This document shows, piece after piece, positions 17,438 to 25,598 of a stretch of DNA of 64,000 nt; position 1 is the first letter of the stretch; every line of letters begins with the position of its first letter. Made by a program: the position numbers and the translations under genes. This DNA is from DSNY01 sp964539745. Lineage in GTDB: Bacteria > Pseudomonadota > Gammaproteobacteria > Burkholderiales > Burkholderiaceae_F. Where the stretch lies: assembly GCA_964539745.1 (NCBI GenBank), contig CAZIJU010000008.1, positions 1-64,000 on the forward strand. Reading direction: 5' to 3'. The notes below the pieces were generated by a model. That model searched no databases. It worked only from the letters and a program-made list of their open reading frames with translations, and had not been told where the DNA came from.

Positions 17438-17788
17438 TCAGCCGGTACTCCAGGCGCGCGGGCGGCGCATGCCGGCGATCTTGCACGCCTGCTTGACGTA
17501 GCCGTACGGAAACAGCTCGAACAGGCGCTGCCGCGCGGCCGCGCCGAGCCCGACGTCCTTCTCCAGAAACCAGATCACGAAGCGCGCGTCGGGGATCAGC
17601 TGGTGCTCTTCGAGATAGCTGCGCATGAACCGAAGCACCTTCCAGTGCAAATCGGTGAGGGCGATGCCTTCGGCGCGAGCGAGTGCTTCGGCGACGCTGT
17701 CGTTCCAGTCGTCCGGGTCGATCAGGTAGCCTTCGTCGTCGGTGGGCGGTAACGCGGACTTCGCGGTCTGCAGCGACGCGTCGGTCAT
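17438..17788 (-). CDS. DsrC/TusE-family protein with single arm cysteine, end of the apr operon
   Basis: 116 aa. Classic DsrC/TusE layout: acidic start, DEGYLIDPDDWNDSVAEALA, LTDLHWKVLRFMRSYLEEHQ, and the C-terminal arm PYGYVKQACKIAGMRRPR ending AWSTG. The inner cysteine (Cys102 in KQACKIAG) is kept, but the penultimate cysteine of true DsrC/TusE is missing and replaced by the WSTG tail. Thus it should bind or sense rather than carry a DsrC-type trisulfide. Start ATG 17788. It is the last gene of the minus-strand run beginning at sat, 190 bases after the CBS gene; the canonical dsrC is presumably upstream of the window. Confidence 0.85.
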   Translation of the reverse strand: MTDASLQTAKSALPPTDDEGYLIDPDDWNDSVAEALARAEGIALTDLHWKVLRFMRSYLEEHQLIPDARFVIWFLEKDVGLGAAARQRLFELFPYGYVKQACKIAGMRRPRAWSTG

Positions 17789-17978
17789 CGTTGCACCTCG
17801 GCCGCAACGGAAAACGGTGCGACACCGCTCGGTCGCGCGCCTGCGAGGCGCCCATTGCGGCCGCGGCCAGCAGGGCAGCCAGGCAGGCGAGTCCTGTCGC
17901 GCGAACGCCGTCGCACCCGCGCGATCCGCGCGGGCGGCCCCGGTAAGCTGTGTCTCGGCCGCATGCCGCGGGAATTCC

Positions 17979-18473
17979 TCAACGCCGCCCGGCGCGCGAC
18001 GCAGTGCCGCGCGGCGCTTTCTTCGCGCCACGTGTCTTCGGGGTGGACGTCTTGCCGGCGATCCTCTTCGCGGCGGTCTTTCGCGTCGCAGGACGTGCGC
18101 GCAGCATGCCCGCGGCGATCTTGAAGATGTCCGTTTCGGTGATGATGCCGACCAGCGTACCGTTCGCATCGACCACCGGCAGGCTGCCGATGTGTTTCTC
18201 GACGAGCAGGCGCGCTGCGTCCTTGAGCAACGCGCCCTCGGCGATGCACACCGCCGGAGCGCTCATGATCTCGCCGACGGGGACTTCCGCCGAACCGTAG
18301 TTGGCCGCCGCGAGCAGCAGATCGCGTTCGGCCGCGATGCCGACGACGCGGCCGCCGTCGACGACCGGCAGGTGGTGGACGTTGCGGCCGCGCATCAGAT
18401 CCAGCGCGCGGTGAAACTCCGTCTGCGGCGTCACCGTGAGCACCTCACGGCTCATGTACTGGCCGACTTTCAT
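17979..18473 (-). CDS. Paired CBS-domain protein with a lysine/arginine-rich tail
   Basis: 164 aa from ATG 18473 (MKVGQYMSRE). Two CBS motifs fill residues 1-122 (VLTVTPQTEFHRALDLMRGR and ...HLPVVDGGRVVGIAAERDL; then SLPVVDANGTLVGIITETDI). CBS pairs usually bind adenine nucleotides such as AMP, ATP or SAM. The last 40 residues (about 125-164) are a strongly basic Lys/Arg/Ala/Pro/Thr tail resembling histone-H1-like extensions, which is unusual for a stand-alone CBS protein and suggests nucleic-acid contact. It lies in the apr operon, where APS and AMP are the enzyme substrates and products, so adenylate sensing is a reasonable guess. Confidence 0.82.
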   Translation of the reverse strand: MKVGQYMSREVLTVTPQTEFHRALDLMRGRNVHHLPVVDGGRVVGIAAERDLLLAAANYGSAEVPVGEIMSAPAVCIAEGALLKDAARLLVEKHIGSLPVVDANGTLVGIITETDIFKIAAGMLRARPATRKTAAKRIAGKTSTPKTRGAKKAPRGTASRAGRR

Positions 18474-18587
18474 CGAGCATCTCGTCGCGGAAAAATGATG
18501 GGGGCGGCAGCCCGCCGGGCCGTTCGGCGAAGCGGTGCGGACTTCGCGCCGCACGGTCGGCGGCCGGTCAACGCCGCGCCGTCGCCC

Positions 18588-18752
18588 CTACGGCTGCTTC
18601 GGCGTCTGGTATTCGGCCTCCTTGTGGAACGGCTCCCAGATCGTCTCGAACCCGACGAATCCCTTTTCGTTCGGCGGCAGTTGCCGCGTCGTCACGAAAC
18701 GCGAATGTCCGTCGGGAACCTTGATGACGGGTTTCTGCTCGCTCTGACTCAT
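18588..18752 (-). CDS. Small conserved-looking 54-aa protein in the apr operon
   Basis: 54 aa: begins MSQSEQKPVIKVPDGHS, continues with FVTTRQLPPNEKGFVGFETI and ends WEPFHKEAEYQTPKQP. The start ATG 18752 has a good ribosome site (GAGGTGA on the coding strand, 5 bases upstream). It is soluble, without cysteine, rich in Pro, Glu and aromatic residues; it has no family that I recognise. The clean Shine-Dalgarno sequence, codon-like third-position GC and place in a same-strand run between slyD-like and CBS genes support a real gene. It may be an accessory or assembly factor for the Apr/Sat system; this is inference from position only. Confidence 0.68.
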   Translation of the reverse strand: MSQSEQKPVIKVPDGHSRFVTTRQLPPNEKGFVGFETIWEPFHKEAEYQTPKQP

Positions 18753-18810
18753 CGTTCACCTCACTTCACCGAAAGTCCGGACGCCTTGCGCGAATGCCTC
18801 GTCCGGCGTG

Positions 18811-18822
18811 TTGTTCGAACAA
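18811..18822. promoter_or_regulatory. 12-base perfect palindrome between slyD-like and 54-aa genes
   Basis: TTGTTCGAACAA is self-complementary and lies just after the slyD-like stop, 59 bases upstream of the 54-aa gene start. It could be a small operator or an RNA processing hairpin. Its composition is AT-richer than the surroundings. Role unknown. Confidence 0.35.
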
Positions 18823-18830
18823 AACATCGA

Positions 18831-19340
18831 TCAGATGGGCCTCAGCAATGACGCGTCCACCGCGGGTGCGGCCTCGGGCGCTCCGCCTGCCTTCAGCTCT
18901 TGGGCGGTTGCGTCGCGCACGGTCAGGACCTCCAGCGTGAAGACGACCTCCCGGCCGCAAAGCGGGTTGTTGCCGTCGACCGTCAGCGTCTCGTCGTCCA
19001 TGTGCGTCACGAGGAAGGTACGCGTCTGGCCCGCGTCATTCTCCATCAGGATCGAGGTGCCGACCTGCCGGTACTCCTCAGGGACGTTCTCGAGCCGATC
19101 GGTAAAGACGAGCGACTCGTCTCGTGGACCGAAGATCTGGTTGCCGTCGATCACGACATCGATCACGTCGCCCGCCGACCTGCCCTCGAGCTGCATGTGG
19201 ACCGATGGCGCCAGGATCTCGTTGTAACCGTGGACGTAGCCGAGCGGGAACTCCACGCGCGTCAGCACGTGGCCGGTTTTCCTGTCGGTCACCTTGTAGC
19301 TCAGCTCGACGTACTTGCCTGCCCGGATGACTTCTTTCAT
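18831..19340 (-). CDS. SlyD-like FKBP-type peptidyl-prolyl isomerase
   Basis: 169 aa, cytoplasmic. The FKBP/SlyD signature is seen: YVELSYKVTDRKTGHVLTR, then the FPLGYVHGYNEI that replaces the usual PL.YLHG block, an inserted-flap region (residues about 65-125), and DGNNPLCGREVVFTLEVL near 135-152. SlyD enzymes are chaperone-like isomerases; many have a His/Cys-rich nickel tail, which is absent here (the tail is Ala/Pro-rich). Located two genes after aprA, it may assist folding or cofactor insertion of AprBA or Sat. Start ATG 19340. Confidence 0.82.
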   Translation of the reverse strand: MKEVIRAGKYVELSYKVTDRKTGHVLTRVEFPLGYVHGYNEILAPSVHMQLEGRSAGDVIDVVIDGNQIFGPRDESLVFTDRLENVPEEYRQVGTSILMENDAGQTRTFLVTHMDDETLTVDGNNPLCGREVVFTLEVLTVRDATAQELKAGGAPEAAPAVDASLLRPI

Positions 19341-19360
19341 ATCGGATGTCGCCCGCGCGA

Positions 19361-19711
19361 TCAGAAGATGGACGCGCCGAAGATCCTGAGCTTGCCGTCC
19401 TCGTAGCCGAGCACGAGGCGGCCGAGCCACTCGCCGGGCTTCTTGGTGCTGCGCTGCCGGAACAGCACGGTCACGTGCTCGCCGCGGCGGATGATACCGA
19501 GCGGATCGAACTGCTCGGACAGATTCCGCGCCAGCTCGCTGTTTGCGAACTGGTGCCCGACGGCGACCTGATCGAGCGCGCGCGCCAGAGAAGCGGAGAA
19601 GTTCTTGGCGAACTCGCCGTAGTTGCCCTCGTTGGAATGCTTGACGAGGTCGCGCCACAACGGCAAGGCCATCGCCAGGATCTCTTCGTCCGACTTCTCG
19701 ATGATGTTCAC
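19361..19711 (-). CDS. Conserved hypothetical protein next to aprA
   Basis: 116 aa, start ATG 19711. No family recognised. The first half is helical (SDEEILAMALPLWRDLVKHS, NYGEFAKNFSASLARALDQV), the second half looks like beta strands (EHVTVLFRQRSTKKPGEWLG, RLVLGYEDGKLRIFGASIF). No signal peptide, membrane segment or cysteine. It lies 23 bases after the aprA stop and 20 bases before slyD-like, all on the minus strand, so it is co-transcribed with APS reductase. A role as an Apr accessory protein is inferred from position alone. Confidence 0.75.
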   Translation of the reverse strand: MNIIEKSDEEILAMALPLWRDLVKHSNEGNYGEFAKNFSASLARALDQVAVGHQFANSELARNLSEQFDPLGIIRRGEHVTVLFRQRSTKKPGEWLGRLVLGYEDGKLRIFGASIF

Positions 19712-19733
19712 GCGCGCGACCGGCGATTCCGTT

Positions 19734-21602
19734 TTATTTCTCGTCTCCCACCAGGTGATACAGCGGCGCTTTCTCCATCGTGTACTCGCCGGACTTCGGA
19801 TCGCGGCGCGAGACCGTCAGCACGTGCCAGTTCTGGTCGTCCAGCTTCGGATAGTCGCCGCGGTAGTAGTAGCCGGGCCAGCGCGTCTCCTTGCGGAACA
19901 AGGTGTGGTGAGTCACGCACTCGGCCGCGCGATGGCGATGCTTCAGTTCCCAGGCGCGCAGCAGCTCGTGCAGGTCCGAGGCGGCGAGTTTCTCCAGATC
20001 CTCCTCCATGATCTTGAGCTTCTTCAGGCCGATGTTCAGAAGCTTCTCGTTGGTCATGTAATTGGCCGTCACCCCGCCGCAGTACTCGTCCATCAGCTTC
20101 TGCAGGCGGTCCAGTCCCTGCTTCGGCGTGATGTAGTGCGGGTTGACGTCGCCCGCGACGACCGCGTTGCGGTAAACCCGGTAATGCTCCAGCGGCCTGT
20201 AGACCTCTTGCTTCAGGCGGTCGATCTGGCTCTGCGAGACGACAATGCCTTCGGCCTTGCCGTCGTCGATGTACTTGCACGCGGCCTTCGCCGCCAGCCG
20301 CCCTTCGGTGAACGAGCCCGACGAGAAGGCGTGCGGCGTGCCGCCCACCGCGTCGCCGGCGCCGAACAGACCGGCGACCGAGGTCATGCGGTTGTAACCC
20401 CAGAAGTATTCGGGCGGCGAGATGTCCTCGGGGCCGGAGCACCAGGCGCCGGAACCGGTCGCGTGCGAGCCCATCACGTAGGGTTCGGAGGTCGTCAGTT
20501 CAGGATTTTCGTTCTTCGGGTCGACGTCGGTGGCGGCCCACAGAACGGCCTGCCCGACGGTCATGCCGAGGAAGTTCTCCCAGCCGACCTCCTCCAGATG
20601 CGGATCCTGGAAGGCGCGCATCGTCACCATGTGGATCGGGCCACGTCCGGCGTTGATCTCGCTGATCAGCGCGTGATTGCGCAGACAGGTCGGAATCGGC
20701 CGGTGCGTCAGGTGGGAGGCCTCCGGGTCCAGGTACTCCTTGCCGACCATCTTCTGCAGCTCCGGCCACCACTTGGACTCGTATTCCTCGCCCAGGCCGT
20801 TCTGCGTGTAGGTCTTCAGATGCAGGAAGTACGCGCCGACGGGCCCGTAGCCGTCCTTGAAGCGGGCCAGCACGATGCGGTTTTCCATCTGTGTCATCTT
20901 GGCGCCGGCGTTGATCAGCAGGCCGTAGGCCGACGCCGACGACCAGGGCGCGTACCAGGTCCGGCCGGAGCCTTCGCCGACCGAGCGCGGCTTGAAGATG
21001 TTGGAGGCGCCGCCGGCCGCGCAGATCACGGCCTTCGCCTTGAAGACGTGGAAGTTGCCGGTGCGGACGTTGAAGCCGACGGCGCCGGCCACGCGGTTTT
21101 CGCGGCTTTCGTCCATCAGCAGGTGGGTGACGCAGATCCGGTTGAAGATCTTGTCGGCCGACTTCTTCGCCGCCTCGGCGACGATCGGTTTGTAGGACTC
21201 GCCGTGGATCATGATCTGCCAGCGACCTTCGCGCTGATAGCGGCCGGTCTTGGGATCCCTCATGATCGGCAGGCCCCACTCCTCGAACTGGTGCACGGTG
21301 GAGTCGACGTGGCGGGCCATGTCGAACTGAAGATCCTCGCGCACCATGCCCATCAGGTCGATCCGGGCGTAGCGGACGTGATCCTCCGGCTGGTTCTCGC
21401 CCCAGCGCGTGCCCATGTAGCAGTTGATCGCGTACAGACCCTGCGCGACCGCACCCGAACGATCGATGTTCGCTTTCTCGGCGATGACGATCTTCTTGTT
21501 CTGCCCCCAGAAGCGCGCCTCCCACGCCGCTCCGGTGCCGCCCATGCCGGCACCGACGACGAGGATGTCGATGCCGTCTTCGATGATGGTGTCGTAGGCC
21601 AT
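19734..21602 (-). CDS. aprA: AprA, adenylylsulfate (APS) reductase alpha subunit, FAD
   Basis: 622 aa. FAD-binding start DILVVGAGMGGTGAAWEARF (residues 12-31), the APS-site region with RIDLMGMVREDLQFD, and later FGAGDAVGGTPHAFSSGS match dissimilatory AprA of sulfur oxidisers. In this direction AprBA joins sulfite to AMP, giving APS and two electrons, in the cytoplasm. Length is typical (about 620-660). Its start overlaps the aprB stop (shared base at 21602), so AprB and AprA are made from coupled reading frames. With aprM and sat upstream on the same strand, it forms the sulfite-to-sulfate branch via APS. Confidence 0.97.
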   Translation of the reverse strand: MAYDTIIEDGIDILVVGAGMGGTGAAWEARFWGQNKKIVIAEKANIDRSGAVAQGLYAINCYMGTRWGENQPEDHVRYARIDLMGMVREDLQFDMARHVDSTVHQFEEWGLPIMRDPKTGRYQREGRWQIMIHGESYKPIVAEAAKKSADKIFNRICVTHLLMDESRENRVAGAVGFNVRTGNFHVFKAKAVICAAGGASNIFKPRSVGEGSGRTWYAPWSSASAYGLLINAGAKMTQMENRIVLARFKDGYGPVGAYFLHLKTYTQNGLGEEYESKWWPELQKMVGKEYLDPEASHLTHRPIPTCLRNHALISEINAGRGPIHMVTMRAFQDPHLEEVGWENFLGMTVGQAVLWAATDVDPKNENPELTTSEPYVMGSHATGSGAWCSGPEDISPPEYFWGYNRMTSVAGLFGAGDAVGGTPHAFSSGSFTEGRLAAKAACKYIDDGKAEGIVVSQSQIDRLKQEVYRPLEHYRVYRNAVVAGDVNPHYITPKQGLDRLQKLMDEYCGGVTANYMTNEKLLNIGLKKLKIMEEDLEKLAASDLHELLRAWELKHRHRAAECVTHHTLFRKETRWPGYYYRGDYPKLDDQNWHVLTVSRRDPKSGEYTMEKAPLYHLVGDEK

Positions 21603-22081
21603 TAGTAGTACACGCCTTTCTTCAGTTTCAGACCCGCGTCCTTCAGCGTTCGCAGACCGCCGTCGTCAAATCGAAGGTACTTCGGCTCGTTGTACAGGAG
21701 CTGGCTGTCGCGCATCTCCTTGCTCGGGGGCGGGACCTCGGCGAGCTTGGGAATCGCCTGCCCCCACGGCTTGGTCGTGATCGGCGACAGGAAGTTCTTC
21801 TCCGTGCCGTTGCGGAACTTGATGCGCCAGGCGATCGTTCCGCGCCGCTCGTCGCGGTCGACGCGCACGCTGTGACCAAGCGGCGCGAAGTCGGCGTAGC
21901 CGCGCACGTCGATCGCGTGCTGGGGGCAGGCCTTCACGCACGAATAGCACTCCCAGCACATGTTCGGTTCGATGTTGTAGGCGCGCCGATAGGTCTTGTC
22001 GATGTGCATGATGTCCGACGGGCAGATGTCGACGCAGTGTCCGCATCCGTCGCACCTCGTCATGTAGACGAAGGTTGGCAT
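21602..22081 (-). CDS. aprB: AprB, APS reductase beta subunit, two 4Fe-4S clusters
   Basis: 159 aa. Two ferredoxin motifs near the N-terminus (CDGCGHCVDICP about 9-20 and CWECYSCVKACPQHAI about 42-57) bind the clusters that carry electrons away from the AprA flavin. The remainder forms the long tail that wraps AprA in known structures (PSKEMRDSQLLYNEPKYLRF is conserved). Start ATG 22081 (MPTFVYMTRCDGCG). It precedes aprA with a one-base overlap and follows aprM by 64 bases. Confidence 0.97.
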   Translation of the reverse strand: MPTFVYMTRCDGCGHCVDICPSDIMHIDKTYRRAYNIEPNMCWECYSCVKACPQHAIDVRGYADFAPLGHSVRVDRDERRGTIAWRIKFRNGTEKNFLSPITTKPWGQAIPKLAEVPPPSKEMRDSQLLYNEPKYLRFDDGGLRTLKDAGLKLKKGVYY

Positions 22082-22145
22082 TCGTCCGGCTCCTCGTTTC
22101 GTTCAGCAGAAGTTGCAGGTCGCTTGCAGGGGTCCTGTCGCCGCG

Positions 22146-22958
22146 TCAGTAGTGACGCGGCGCTTCGCGCTTGATGCCGAGGCCCATGTCCATCGGCGCA
22201 TCGCGCAGCAGCTCCATCGAGTGACGCATCCGTTGCTCAGGATCGTCGCGGCTCAGTGTCGGCAGGTTCTCGGCGGTGCCGTTGGCCCGCGCCAGCCGCT
22301 TTTCGAACGCGGCGGCCGGCTTGAAGAACATGTGAGCGAACTTCGACCAGGGCACGCCGGCGAACAGCACCGTGTTGGCCAGGATGAACAGCCAGAACAG
22401 CACGCCGGTGCCGCCGCCGGTTGCCGCCCAGATCAGCCCGAGCGTGGCGCTGGCCAGCATCGACAGGATGAACAGGTCCGCTCTGACGATGCGCAATGGC
22501 GAATGGCCCTCGGCGGCGACATCGACGCGGATGAAGAACCAGAACCAGTAGCCGCCGACGCAGATCATCAGCGCGCCAAGCCACCAGAGCGTGGCCCAGT
22601 AGGGGTTCGTCGACAGGTCGAAGACCAGCACGACCGTCGCGAGCACGTAGAACACGAAGCCGTACATGCCGAGCAGGTGCGCGATGCGCCGGCGCACGTT
22701 GCAGAACTCGCCCGAGGCCAGCACGTCGACGACGGCGGTCTGCACGGCGAGCGAAACGAGTTCGCCGCCGCCCACCGGCCGCGCCGCCTTTTCCTTCGTG
22801 CGGCGCATGTTCTCGAAGAAGTAGCGGGCGCTGCCCTTGTGCCAGACGTCGAACAGCGTCCCTGCCACGACCAGGATGAACATGACGATCACGTAGGCCT
22901 GCATGACCGCGGGCGAAAGCGACCCCGACAGCGTGGCAAATGGGTTGGTGGTGAACAT
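22146..22958 (-). CDS. aprM: AprM, putative membrane anchor/quinone link for APS reductase
   Basis: 270 aa with about six hydrophobic segments and no cofactor motif. ATG 22958 is chosen because AGGAGGAG lies directly upstream on the coding strand; an in-frame ATG at 22988 would add ten residues. Gene order sat-aprM-aprB-aprA matches sulfur oxidisers that lack QmoABC. There AprM is proposed to pass Apr electrons to the membrane. Conserved-looking elements are VWHKGSARYFFENMRRTKEK near residues 36-55 and FCNVRRRIAHLLGMYGFVFY. No qmo gene is in the window. Confidence 0.9.
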   Translation of the reverse strand: MFTTNPFATLSGSLSPAVMQAYVIVMFILVVAGTLFDVWHKGSARYFFENMRRTKEKAARPVGGGELVSLAVQTAVVDVLASGEFCNVRRRIAHLLGMYGFVFYVLATVVLVFDLSTNPYWATLWWLGALMICVGGYWFWFFIRVDVAAEGHSPLRIVRADLFILSMLASATLGLIWAATGGGTGVLFWLFILANTVLFAGVPWSKFAHMFFKPAAAFEKRLARANGTAENLPTLSRDDPEQRMRHSMELLRDAPMDMGLGIKREAPRHY

Positions 22959-23012
22959 CGCGTGTGTCTCCTCCTGAAACGGTCGCAATCGTATGTTCTG
23001 CGGCGCGCAATC

Positions 23013-24230
23013 TTAGCGGGCGGAATGCCCGCTTAACTTGACCTCGACGCGCTCGTGCGCGGCCAGCCCTTCGTAGTAGCGGCGCAGGATCGCGAGCACC
23101 TCGGGCCGGCTGAACTCGGCGGGGACCTCGGCGCCTTCGGACAGCCACTTGCGCAGCTTGGTGCCCGAAACCAGCAGGCGATCCTTTTCCTCGTGCGGGC
23201 AGGTGCGCGCCGAAGCCATGCCCCCGCACCGGTAGCACCAGAACGTCCAGTCGATCTTCAGCGGCTGCGTCTGCAGCGAGCCGGGCGGAATCTCGTCGAA
23301 GATGCGGTGCGCATCGAACGGCCCGTAATAGCTGCCCACGCCGGCGTGGTCGCGCCCGACGATCAGGTGCGAGCAGCCGTAGTTCTGGCGGAACAGCGCG
23401 TGCAGAAGCGCTTCGCGCGGGCCGGCATAACGCATGTCCAGCGGATAGCCCGCCTGCACGACGGTGCCCTTGACGAAGTAATGCTCGATCAGCGTGGCGA
23501 TCGCGGCGGTGCGCACTTCGGCCGGGATGTCGCCGGGCTTCAGCGCGCCGAGCAGCGAGTGCACGAGCACGCCGTCGCAGATCTCGATCGCCACCTTGGC
23601 CAGGTACTCGTGCGAACGATGCATCGGGTTGCGGGTCTGGAACGCGGCGATGCGCGACCAGCCGAGCGACTCGAACAACGCGCGCGTCTGCGCCGGCGTC
23701 ATGAACAGCGCTCCGTATTTTTCCGGAAAGCCGCCGGTGGACAGCACCTGGACCGGTCCCGCGAGGTTCACTTCGCCCTGTTCCATCACCATCTTGACAC
23801 CGGGATGGTCGATGTCCGTGGTGCGAAACACCATCGCGCATTCGTGCTGCTTGTCGATCGTGTACTTCTCGGTGACCTGCATGGTCGCCAGGATCTCGTC
23901 GTTGTCGGGATCGACGAGCGCGATCTCCGCGCCGGTGCGGATCGAATCCGCCGTCGCGCGGTCGGCCGACAGCGTGATCGGGATCGGCCAGAACAGGCCC
24001 GAGGCGAGCTTCATGCCGTCGCACACGCGCTCCCAGTCGCCGTGCGTCATGAAGCCTTCCAGCGGAGTGAAACCGCCGATCCCCAGCATGATCAGGTCGC
24101 CGCGCTCGCGCGAGGTCACGCGCACGCGCGGCATCGTGCGGGCGCGCGCCAGCGCTTCGGCGTGCGCCGCGCCCGTGAGCAGGCGCGGCTTCAGCGGACC
24201 GCCGCCGTGCGGTTCGACCAGTGTGGGCAC
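23013..24230 (-). CDS. sat: Sat, ATP sulfurylase (sulfate adenylyltransferase) working toward ATP
   Basis: 405 aa starting at GTG 24230, with AGGAGGC upstream on the coding strand; upstream in-frame codons lack such a site. Diagnostic motifs are QTRNPMHRSHEY (ATP-binding HxxH), GRDHAGVGSYYG, and a zinc-like CYRCGGMASARTCPHEEKDR. In sulfur oxidisers Sat converts APS and pyrophosphate to ATP and sulfate, the energy-conserving last step after AprBA. It is the first gene of a nine-gene minus-strand run that ends at 17438. The divergent TauE-type gene starts 290 bases away, so this gap must hold both promoters. Confidence 0.96.
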   Translation of the reverse strand: MPTLVEPHGGGPLKPRLLTGAAHAEALARARTMPRVRVTSRERGDLIMLGIGGFTPLEGFMTHGDWERVCDGMKLASGLFWPIPITLSADRATADSIRTGAEIALVDPDNDEILATMQVTEKYTIDKQHECAMVFRTTDIDHPGVKMVMEQGEVNLAGPVQVLSTGGFPEKYGALFMTPAQTRALFESLGWSRIAAFQTRNPMHRSHEYLAKVAIEICDGVLVHSLLGALKPGDIPAEVRTAAIATLIEHYFVKGTVVQAGYPLDMRYAGPREALLHALFRQNYGCSHLIVGRDHAGVGSYYGPFDAHRIFDEIPPGSLQTQPLKIDWTFWCYRCGGMASARTCPHEEKDRLLVSGTKLRKWLSEGAEVPAEFSRPEVLAILRRYYEGLAAHERVEVKLSGHSAR

Positions 24231-24375
24231 GGTGCCTCCTTCCTTCGTCTTCGTATGCGCGCCGATGCCGTGCCGCCCGTGCGCCGCAGCGTTGCTGCCA
24301 GCCGCATGCCCGGTGCCCCGAGCGGCGCAGCGCGCAGTCGCAAACCCGGCCCGGACGCGGCCACGCCGCCCAACC

Positions 24376-24390
24376 GAGCCGAATAACCCT
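24376..24390. promoter_or_regulatory. 15-base element shared by the sat/tauE and sox upstream regions
   Basis: GAGCCGAATAACCCT occurs here, between divergent sat and the TauE-type gene, and again at 32559-32573 upstream of soxY. An exact 15-base match in two intergenic regions of sulfur operons is unlikely by chance in a window this size. No known consensus is recognised. The remainder of the 290-base gap shows no gene. Confidence 0.45.
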
Positions 24391-24520
24391 GAGCGCGGAT
24401 TGGACGCTGTTCTGCGCAGCATGCACCATTGCCGCTTTGGCATGGATGCGGCCTGCCCGGATGGGTGGGTTTGAACAGCCCACACAGGTAGGCGTTCGAT
24501 CCCGTGGCGTTAGGGTCGGC

Positions 24521-25597
24521 ATGGCGCGTCGTCGGCCGTGGCACTATCGCCGCGCGCCTGCTGGGCGGTGTTCGACGAGGCGGAGCGGGCGGGAAATCAC
24601 ACTCGGATCGATCGACTTGAGACTGGCGCCATCACGTACCGCGGTCGCGGCACTGTTCTTGCTGGGCTGCGTTTGGCCGGCCGCCGAATCGACGGCGCTG
24701 GCGGCCCAGGCGCCCGCGCTGCCGGTGGCGGCAGCGGCGGCGTCCGCATCCGCGGCCTGGTGGATCTGGCCGCTGGCGCTTTTCGTCGTCTGCTTCTTTC
24801 TCGGCATGGTCGCGGTGCCGGCCGGCGTGGGCGGTGGGGTCCTGTTCGTCCCGCTGGTCAGCGGTTTCTTTCCGTTTCACCTGGACTACGTGCGCGGCGC
24901 CGGGCTGCTGGTGGCGTTGTCGAGCGCGCTGGCAGCGGGACCGTCGCTGCTGCGCACCGGGCTGGCGAACATGCGCGTGTCGATTCCGCTCGCGTTGATC
25001 GCATCGATCAGTTCGATGTTCGGTGCGCTGCTCGGACTGGCGCTGCCCGCGTCGGTCGTGCGCATCGCGCTCGGCGTGGCGATCCTCGGCATCGTCGCGG
25101 TGATGCTGATGGCGCGCAAATCCGAACTGCCGGACGTTGCGGCAAGCGATCGCCTGGCGCAACTGCTTGGCATGAACGGCGTTTTCGTCGATGGCGCCAC
25201 GGGCCAGCAGGTGCAGTGGCGCACCCATCGCACGCCGCACGGACTCGCGCTGTTCTTCTTCATCGGCATACTGGCCGGCATGTTCGGGCTGGGCGCCGGC
25301 TGGGCCAACGTGCCGGCGCTGAACCTCGTGATGGGGACGCCGTTGAAGGTCGCCGCGGGTTCGTCCAGTTTCATCCTCTCGCTGGTCGATTCGTCGGCCG
25401 CGTGGATCTACCTGAACAACGGCGCCGTGCTGCCGGTGATCGCCGCGCCGTCGGTGGTCGGCATGATGCTGGGGGCGAAGATCGGTGCGCGGCTGCTGTC
25501 CGTGCTGAAAGCGTCGCTGATCCGCAAGCTCGTCATCGCCATGTTGCTGTTCGCCGGCGGCCGCGCGCTGCTGGTCGGGCTGGGCATCGGAGGTTAG
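24521..25597 (+). CDS. TauE/SafE-type sulfite/organosulfonate exporter family membrane protein
   Basis: 358 aa if read from ATG 24521; the start is uncertain because no clear ribosome site is seen, and a downstream TTG near 24615 would give a shorter protein beginning just before the first helix. About eight to nine membrane segments follow, with the duplicated TauE/SafE pattern: GGGVLFVPLVSGFFPFHLDY in the first half and GLGAGWANVPALNLVMGTPL in the second. Family members export sulfite, sulfonates or other anions. Beside sat and coupled to a DUF1634 gene (one base between stop and start), it probably removes excess sulfite or sulfate. Confidence 0.82.
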   Translation: MARRRPWHYRRAPAGRCSTRRSGREITLGSIDLRLAPSRTAVAALFLLGCVWPAAESTALAAQAPALPVAAAAASASAAWWIWPLALFVVCFFLGMVAVPAGVGGGVLFVPLVSGFFPFHLDYVRGAGLLVALSSALAAGPSLLRTGLANMRVSIPLALIASISSMFGALLGLALPASVVRIALGVAILGIVAVMLMARKSELPDVAASDRLAQLLGMNGVFVDGATGQQVQWRTHRTPHGLALFFFIGILAGMFGLGAGWANVPALNLVMGTPLKVAAGSSSFILSLVDSSAAWIYLNNGAVLPVIAAPSVVGMMLGAKIGARLLSVLKASLIRKLVIAMLLFAGGRALLVGLGIGG

Positions 25598-25598
25598 G

